Assembly (NCBI GenBank): GCA_945876985.1
Contig: CAMCQX010000034.1
Location: 1-10,169 of the forward strand
DNA: 10,169 nt
Origin: Chitinophaga pinensis
GTDB lineage: Bacteria > Bacteroidota > Bacteroidia > UKL13-3
Direction: 5' to 3'
Below, piece by piece: positions 5,372-10,169 of this stretch (within the stretch, counting starts at the first letter, position 1; each line of letters opens with the position of its first letter). Below the pieces are notes generated by a model. It was not told the origin of the DNA and did not search any database. It saw nothing but the letters and a program-made list of their open reading frames with translations. The position numbers were made by a program, and so were the translations under genes.

Positions 5372-8300
5372 ATGTTAAATGCCCTTTTAAAGAAATTATT
5401 TGGAAATAAATCAGACAGAGATTTAAAACCTATTTACCCAATTGTAGCTCAAATTACTGAGGAGTATGCCAAACTTCAATCTATAACTGATGATGAATTA
5501 AGGAATAAAACTGCTGAATTTAAGGCATATATAAAGTCTGAACTTTCGGAAATAGATGGAAAAATAGCAGCACTTTTAGCTGAAACTGAAGTAGACGAAA
5601 TTGATTTATTAGACAAAGATGATTTGTTTAAGCAAATAGATAAACTAAAAAAAGAACGTGATGTGCAAATAGAAAAAGCACTGAACGAAATACTTCCTCA
5701 AGCATTTGCGGTGGTAAAAGAAACTGCACACAGACTTACCGAAAACAAACAATTAGTAGTTACCGCAAGTCAGTTTGACCGCGATTTAGCCGCACAAACA
5801 AAACCTGTAAAACCTGTTACTATTCAAGGTGATAAAGCTATTTTTAGCAATACTTGGGATGCCGCTGGCAATACAGTAGTTTGGAATATGGTGCATTACG
5901 ATGTGCAATTAATAGGTGGAATTGTATTGCATAGCGGAAAAATTTCGGAAATGGGAACTGGTGAAGGTAAAACTTTGGTTTCTACTTTACCTGCTTATTT
6001 AAATGCATTGGCTGGCGAAGGTGTTCACATTGTAACTGTGAACGATTATTTGGCACGAAGAGATAGCGAATGGAATGCACCTTTATTTGAATTTCATGGT
6101 TTGAGAGTTGATTGTATTGATTACCATCAACCAAATACGGAAGCAAGGCGTTTGGCTTATTTAGCCGATATTACTTACGGAACTAATAATGAATTCGGTT
6201 TTGATTACTTACGTGATAACATGGCGCGTGAAAAAGAAGAATTGGTTCAGCGCAAACATCATTTTGCCATGGTAGATGAGGTGGATTCAGTATTAGTAGA
6301 TGATGCAAGAACTCCATTGATTATATCAGGCCCGGTTCCAAAAGGCGATGACCAACAGTTTTTTGCGTTGAAACCACGTATTGAAAAATTAGTGAATGCC
6401 CAAAAGCAAGTTTTCAATATGGCTTTAGGCGATGCTAAAAGAATGATTGCCGCAGGCGATGAAAAAAATGGTGGTTTTAAATTATTGCAAGCACAGCGTG
6501 CAATGCCTAAAAACTCTGCATTAATAAAATATTTGGGAGAACAAGGTATCAAACAAATTTTAACCAAAACCGAAAGTTATTATTTACAAGATCAACAAAA
6601 AGAAATGCATAAAGTAGATGCAGATTTGTATTTTGTAATAGATGAAAAAGTAAATTCAATTGATTTAGTAGAAAAAGGCACGGAATTAATTACCGCTAAT
6701 GGCGAAGATCCGCAGTTTTTTATTATTCCTGATGTAGGTTCGGCCATTGCGCAAATAGAAAATAAAGAAGGTATTTCGGCTGATCAAAAAGCAGAAGAAA
6801 AAGAGCAGTTAATGCTTGATTTTTCTATTAAATCGGAACGCATTCATACTGTAAATCAATTGCTAAAAGCATATTGTATGTTTGATAAAGATGTAGAATA
6901 CATTTTATCTGATGGAAAAGTAAAAATAGTAGATGAGCAAACTGGTCGTGTGCTTGACGGACGTAGGTATAGCGATGGTTTGCACCAAGCCATTGAAGCC
7001 AAAGAAAACGTAAAAGTAGAAGCGGCTACGCAAACTTATGCTACTGTAACTTTGCAAAACTTCTTTAGAATGTACCATAAATTATGTGGTATGACGGGAA
7101 CAGCGGAAACAGAAGCTGGTGAATTATGGCAAATTTATAAATTAGATGTAGTGGTAATTCCATCAAATAGAGCCATTGCTCGTAAAGATGAGAACGACAT
7201 TATTTATAAAACTAAGCGTGAAAAATACAACGCAGTAATTGACGATATAGTAAAACTTTCGGAAGCTGGACGACCAACATTGGTGGGAACAACTTCGGTA
7301 GAAGTATCGGAATTATTAAGCCGAATGTTAACCATGCGTAAGCTAAAACATAATGTGTTAAATGCAAAGCAAAACCAACGTGAAGCAGAAGTTATTGCTG
7401 AAGCTGGACAAAAAGGTGCAGTTACAATAGCTACCAACATGGCTGGAAGGGGAACCGATATAAAATTAGGTGATGGCGTGAAAGATGCAGGTGGATTAGC
7501 AATTATTGGTACCGAACGCCACGAATCGCGAAGAGTTGACAGACAGTTACGTGGTCGTGCGGGACGTCAAGGAGATCCAGGTTCTTCGCGTTTTTATATT
7601 AGTTTGGAAGATGACTTAATGCGTTTATTCGGAAGCGAAAGAATAGCAAAAGTAATGGACAGATTGGGTATGAAAGAGGGTGAAAACATTGAGCACTCTA
7701 TGATTACCAAAAACATTGAAAATGCACAACGCAAAGTAGAGCAAAATAACTTTGGAACTCGTAAGCGTTTGTTAGAGTATGATGATGTAATGAACTCTCA
7801 GCGTGAGGTAATTTACGCTAAAAGAAGAAGTGCATTATATGGCGATAAATTAGAGTTAGACTTAAGTAACATGCTTCACGATTTGTGTTACGAATTGGTA
7901 GAAACTTATCAGGAAATGAAAAGTTTTAGTGAGTTTAAATTGGAAACCTTGCGCTTACTAACTCATGAAATAAAATTAACTGAAGATGACTTTAGTGGAA
8001 ACACAGAAGTAGTTGTTGACTTGTTAATGGAAGAATTAAACGACCATTACAAATCAAAATTAGGACATATGGCTACTCAATCTTTCCCAGTATTTAATCA
8101 AATAAATAACGAAAATAAAGTTCAACAGCATGAAATGATTGTTGTGCCAATTACTGATGGTTTACGTAATATTCAATTACCAGTAAATATTAAAGATGCA
8201 GTTGCAAATCAAGGAAAAGAAGTAGCAAAAGTATTTGAAAAATTTGCCACTCTTTGGATCATTGACGATGAGTGGAAAGAGCATCTACGTGAAATGGACG

Positions 8301-8701
8301 ATTTAAAACAATCATCTCAAAATGCGGTATTTGAACAAAAAGATCCTTTATTGATTTATAAATTGGAGTCTTTTAATTTATTTAAAGGATTATTGAGCAG
8401 AATAAATCGGGAGGTTTTAGGCATGTTGTTCAAAGGACATATTATGGTTGGTGACAACAATCAAAATATAAAAACTACGCAACAATTACCTAAAAAAGAA
8501 CCAGCACCAAGGTTACAAACCAGTAGAACAGATGACATTGCAGAAGCACAACAAAGAGCTATGCAAAATGCTGGTCAACCTGAGAGCGATAAGCCAAAGC
8601 AACAGCAAGTTTATGCCGATGCAAAAGTTGGTAGGAATGATTTATGCCCGTGTGGAAGTGGTAAAAAATTTAAACAATGCCATGGGAAAGAAGGTGTTTA
8701 A
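5372..8701 (+). CDS. secA: Protein translocase ATPase subunit SecA
   Basis: SecA (1109 residues) drives unfolded preproteins through SecYEG. The Walker A motif MGTGEGKT is at 194-201 and the DEVD Walker B at 302-305. The second ATPase half has TNMAGRGTD from 688 and QLRGRAGRQGDPGSS from 725. The C-terminus ends with a zinc-binding CPCGSGKKFKQCH (C1092, C1094, C1103, H1104), which contacts SecB or ribosomes in other bacteria. It is about 200 residues longer than E. coli SecA, mostly from an extra charged helical segment at about 50-105 and a lysine/glutamine-rich insertion near 335-405, both common in Bacteroidota. The ORF is open 40 codons further upstream, but MLNALLKKLFGNKSDRD is the usual start. 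A near-consensus TATTTTG at 5328-5334 may be its -7 box. Confidence 0.97.
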   Translation: MLNALLKKLFGNKSDRDLKPIYPIVAQITEEYAKLQSITDDELRNKTAEFKAYIKSELSEIDGKIAALLAETEVDEIDLLDKDDLFKQIDKLKKERDVQIEKALNEILPQAFAVVKETAHRLTENKQLVVTASQFDRDLAAQTKPVKPVTIQGDKAIFSNTWDAAGNTVVWNMVHYDVQLIGGIVLHSGKISEMGTGEGKTLVSTLPAYLNALAGEGVHIVTVNDYLARRDSEWNAPLFEFHGLRVDCIDYHQPNTEARRLAYLADITYGTNNEFGFDYLRDNMAREKEELVQRKHHFAMVDEVDSVLVDDARTPLIISGPVPKGDDQQFFALKPRIEKLVNAQKQVFNMALGDAKRMIAAGDEKNGGFKLLQAQRAMPKNSALIKYLGEQGIKQILTKTESYYLQDQQKEMHKVDADLYFVIDEKVNSIDLVEKGTELITANGEDPQFFIIPDVGSAIAQIENKEGISADQKAEEKEQLMLDFSIKSERIHTVNQLLKAYCMFDKDVEYILSDGKVKIVDEQTGRVLDGRRYSDGLHQAIEAKENVKVEAATQTYATVTLQNFFRMYHKLCGMTGTAETEAGELWQIYKLDVVVIPSNRAIARKDENDIIYKTKREKYNAVIDDIVKLSEAGRPTLVGTTSVEVSELLSRMLTMRKLKHNVLNAKQNQREAEVIAEAGQKGAVTIATNMAGRGTDIKLGDGVKDAGGLAIIGTERHESRRVDRQLRGRAGRQGDPGSSRFYISLEDDLMRLFGSERIAKVMDRLGMKEGENIEHSMITKNIENAQRKVEQNNFGTRKRLLEYDDVMNSQREVIYAKRRSALYGDKLELDLSNMLHDLCYELVETYQEMKSFSEFKLETLRLLTHEIKLTEDDFSGNTEVVVDLLMEELNDHYKSKLGHMATQSFPVFNQINNENKVQQHEMIVVPITDGLRNIQLPVNIKDAVANQGKEVAKVFEKFATLWIIDDEWKEHLREMDDLKQSSQNAVFEQKDPLLIYKLESFNLFKGLLSRINREVLGMLFKGHIMVGDNNQNIKTTQQLPKKEPAPRLQTSRTDDIAEAQQRAMQNAGQPESDKPKQQQVYADAKVGRNDLCPCGSGKKFKQCHGKEGV

Positions 8702-8740
8702 TAGGTTATATTACCTTAAAGAAGCTTAAAAAATAAAAAA

Positions 8741-9403
8741 ATGGAGTTAGCTAAACGAATAGAGCATACAAATTTAAAACCTGATTGTACAAAGGAAGAA
8801 ATTATTCAACTTTGTAATGAGGCAATAACACATGGTTTTTATGGTATTTGTATTTCACCATATTTTGTTCAATTAGCAAAGAAATCCATTGTAAAAAAAG
8901 CAATAAAAATTATAACTGTTGTGGGTTTTCCTCTAGGATATTCAACAGTTGGAGCCAAAGTAGAAGAAGCTAAAAAAGCAATTATAAGTGGTGCTGATGA
9001 GATAGATATGGTCATGAATATTGCTGCTTTTAAAAGTGGTGATATGCAAACAGTACAAAACGATATTCAATCGGTAGTAACAGTTTGTCATTTACAAAAC
9101 AAAAAAGTAAAAGTTATCATTGAAACAGCTTATTTATCTGATGAGGAAATTATTAGGGCTTGTAAAGTTTGTGCCGATTGTGAAGTTGATTATGTGAAAA
9201 CATCTACTGGTTTTGCAAGTACAGGAGCTGAGCCAAGAACGGTAAAATTAATGAGAGCAAATTTGCCAATTAAAATAAAAATTAAAGCTGCTGGAGGAAT
9301 AAAAACTAATAAACAAGCTTTAGAGTTATTATTAGCAGGAGCCGATATTTTGGGCTGTTCAAGTAGTTTAAAAATTATTGAAGAAAATAATGAAAACAAT
9401 TAA
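8741..9403 (+). CDS. deoC: Deoxyribose-phosphate aldolase
   Basis: This 220-residue cytoplasmic class I aldolase should cleave 2-deoxyribose-5-phosphate to glyceraldehyde-3-phosphate and acetaldehyde in deoxynucleoside breakdown. The Schiff-base lysine is K153 in VKTSTGF, the second active-site lysine is K182 in KAAGGIKT, and the acidic pair D86/D89 lies in ADEIDMVMN. The early RIEHTNLKPD stretch is also typical. Length matches the short bacterial form. It starts 39 bases after secA. The last 14 bases overlap the start of the SPOR-domain gene, so translation of the two is probably coupled. No other nucleoside catabolism gene is in the window. Confidence 0.96.
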   Translation: MELAKRIEHTNLKPDCTKEEIIQLCNEAITHGFYGICISPYFVQLAKKSIVKKAIKIITVVGFPLGYSTVGAKVEEAKKAIISGADEIDMVMNIAAFKSGDMQTVQNDIQSVVTVCHLQNKKVKVIIETAYLSDEEIIRACKVCADCEVDYVKTSTGFASTGAEPRTVKLMRANLPIKIKIKAAGGIKTNKQALELLLAGADILGCSSSLKIIEENNENN

Positions 9404-9794
9404 TGTTATATCGTTTATTACATGCTGTTTTGTCTTAAATTTAAATGCTCTCTCACAAAATACGGGTGCTATTAAAATAAAAGGTGACAATATTTATTTA
9501 GATAGTTTAATTGATAAAAATATTGCCAAGAATAATATTAACAGAACTATTTCTGGATTTAGAATTCAATTGTTTTCAGGCAATGAACGCATCAATGCAA
9601 ATAATATAAAGACAAAGTTTTTAAGATTATTTCCTGAACAAACAGCTTATTTATCATATCAACAGCCTTATTTTAAAATTAGAGTAGGGGACTTCAGGTC
9701 AAAATTGGAAGCAAAACTTTTTTACAATAAAATAAAAGATGAATTTAGTGAAAGTATTATTATTCAAGACAAAATAAACCTCCCTAAACTATAA
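9390..9794 (+). CDS. Exported SPOR-domain protein
   Basis: This 134-residue protein has an N-terminal signal peptide (MKTINVISFITCCFVLNLNA, cut near LSQ) and, after a short linker, a C-terminal SPOR domain (about 55-130) with the GFRIQLFSG entry strand, FKIRVGDF and EAKLFYNKI. SPOR domains bind glycan strands that lack stem peptides, as found at division sites, so a role in cell-wall remodelling or division is likely. The ATG at 9390 gives the best signal peptide; an upstream in-frame TTG at 9378 only adds four residues. It overlaps deoC by 14 bases and is followed at once by a strong terminator, so it closes the transcription unit. Confidence 0.85.
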   Translation: MKTINVISFITCCFVLNLNALSQNTGAIKIKGDNIYLDSLIDKNIAKNNINRTISGFRIQLFSGNERINANNIKTKFLRLFPEQTAYLSYQQPYFKIRVGDFRSKLEAKLFYNKIKDEFSESIIIQDKINLPKL

Positions 9795-9812
9795 AATTTA
9801 TTTATAAATCAG

Positions 9813-9847
9813 AAAAGCTAAACTTATAAAATGAGTTTGGCTTTTTT
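9813..9847 (+). terminator. Intrinsic terminator after the SPOR gene
   Basis: AAAAGCTAAACTTA (9813-9826) pairs with TGAGTTTGGCTTTT (9832-9845) over 14 positions, two of them G-U, around the five-base loop TAAAA. The stem runs into T's up to 9847. It lies 18 bases after the SPOR stop. It may also stop transcription from the LysM gene on the other strand, although the T-run there is short. Confidence 0.85.
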
Positions 9848-9869
9848 ATATTTAAAGTTGAGATAAAAA

Positions 9870-10169
9870 TTAATCTTTTCTTTTCAATTTTTTCTTTAGT
9901 TTGGTAGTCATTTTGTTGATTCGTTTGTAGTAACCAGTTTTGTTTGCTGCTACAAAAATAGTAAGCTTTTTACCCTTTTGAACATTGTTACTCTTTAATT
10001 TATTCCAATGTTTAATATCGGCATTGCTACAATCAAACCAATCGGCTATATCACTTAATACATCACCCCGTTTAACAACATAAAAAACCTTAGCTAATTT
10101 CTGACTTTTTGGTTCAGGTTCAATTTCTATTTTATCTTTTTTGGAATTAGTATTTTTGTTATTGGGCGT
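9870..10169 (-). CDS. LysM-domain protein, C-terminal part (runs off the window)
   Basis: Only the last 99 residues are inside the window, with the frame open from 10169 and a TAA at 9870-9872. The visible part holds a charged, proline-containing linker (IEIEPEPKSQKLAK), one LysM domain at about 28-73 (FYVVKRGDVLSDIADWF, then DIKHWNKLKS and GKKLTIFV), and a strongly basic tail (KKKLKRKD). LysM binds peptidoglycan. I infer the C-terminus of a lytic transglycosylase of the MltD type, which often ends this way in the phylum; a peptidase or other wall enzyme is possible, since the catalytic part is not seen. It is convergent with the SPOR gene, sharing the hairpin at 9813-9847. Confidence 0.85.
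   Translation of the reverse strand, partial: TPNNKNTNSKKDKIEIEPEPKSQKLAKVFYVVKRGDVLSDIADWFDCSNADIKHWNKLKSNNVQKGKKLTIFVAANKTGYYKRINKMTTKLKKKLKRKD

Noticed and set aside
8702..8740. Terminator between secA and deoC (AGGT...ACCT)
   Set aside because: The stem has only four pairs and no T-run, so transcription most likely continues into deoC.

Overview
The window looks like chromosomal DNA from a member of the Bacteroidota. The evidence is the strong AT bias, the near absence of Shine-Dalgarno sequences before well-supported starts, several TAnnTTTG-type -7 promoter boxes, and a long SecA (1109 residues) with the extra segments typical of that phylum. The genus cannot be read from the sequence. 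Most genes are conserved housekeeping or cell-envelope genes.

Layout: (1) 17-1620, plus strand: an ECF sigma factor, a single-pass membrane protein that is probably its anti-sigma factor or regulator, and a small exported Spy/CpxP-like protein. This is a compact envelope-signalling cassette. (2) 1672-3653, minus strand: an rluD-type pseudouridine synthase followed two bases later by an MltD-like lytic transglycosylase, convergent with the cassette. (3) 3654-4433: the most unusual part. A RelE/ParE-type toxin and its small antitoxin (minus strand) lie between two 117-bp direct repeats that are 94 % identical. One repeat is the real 3' end of prmA. The other, beside rluD, is a detached copy of the last 30 codons and stop of prmA plus 23 bp of flank. 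(4) 4340-5167, minus: prmA, ribosomal protein L11 methyltransferase. (5) 5372-9794, plus: secA, deoC and a SPOR-domain protein whose start overlaps the end of deoC. A strong hairpin terminator follows at 9813-9847. (6) 9870-10169, minus: the C-terminal 99 residues of a LysM protein that runs off the window.

The best candidate for something undescribed is the toxin-antitoxin module at the 3' end of prmA. The two prmA ends differ at six coding positions, five of them silent. This suggests that both copies evolved as working prmA ends before they came together, so the toxin-antitoxin DNA probably arrived with its own replacement prmA 3' end and pushed the resident end aside. This is inference; a comparison with related genomes lacking the module would decide it.

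A second theme is the cell envelope: the sigma/anti-sigma/Spy-like cassette, a peptidoglycan lytic enzyme, SecA, a SPOR protein and a LysM protein all act at or across the membrane and wall. No rRNA, tRNA, CRISPR array or transposase was recognised, and no stretch above 300 bases lacks a gene.
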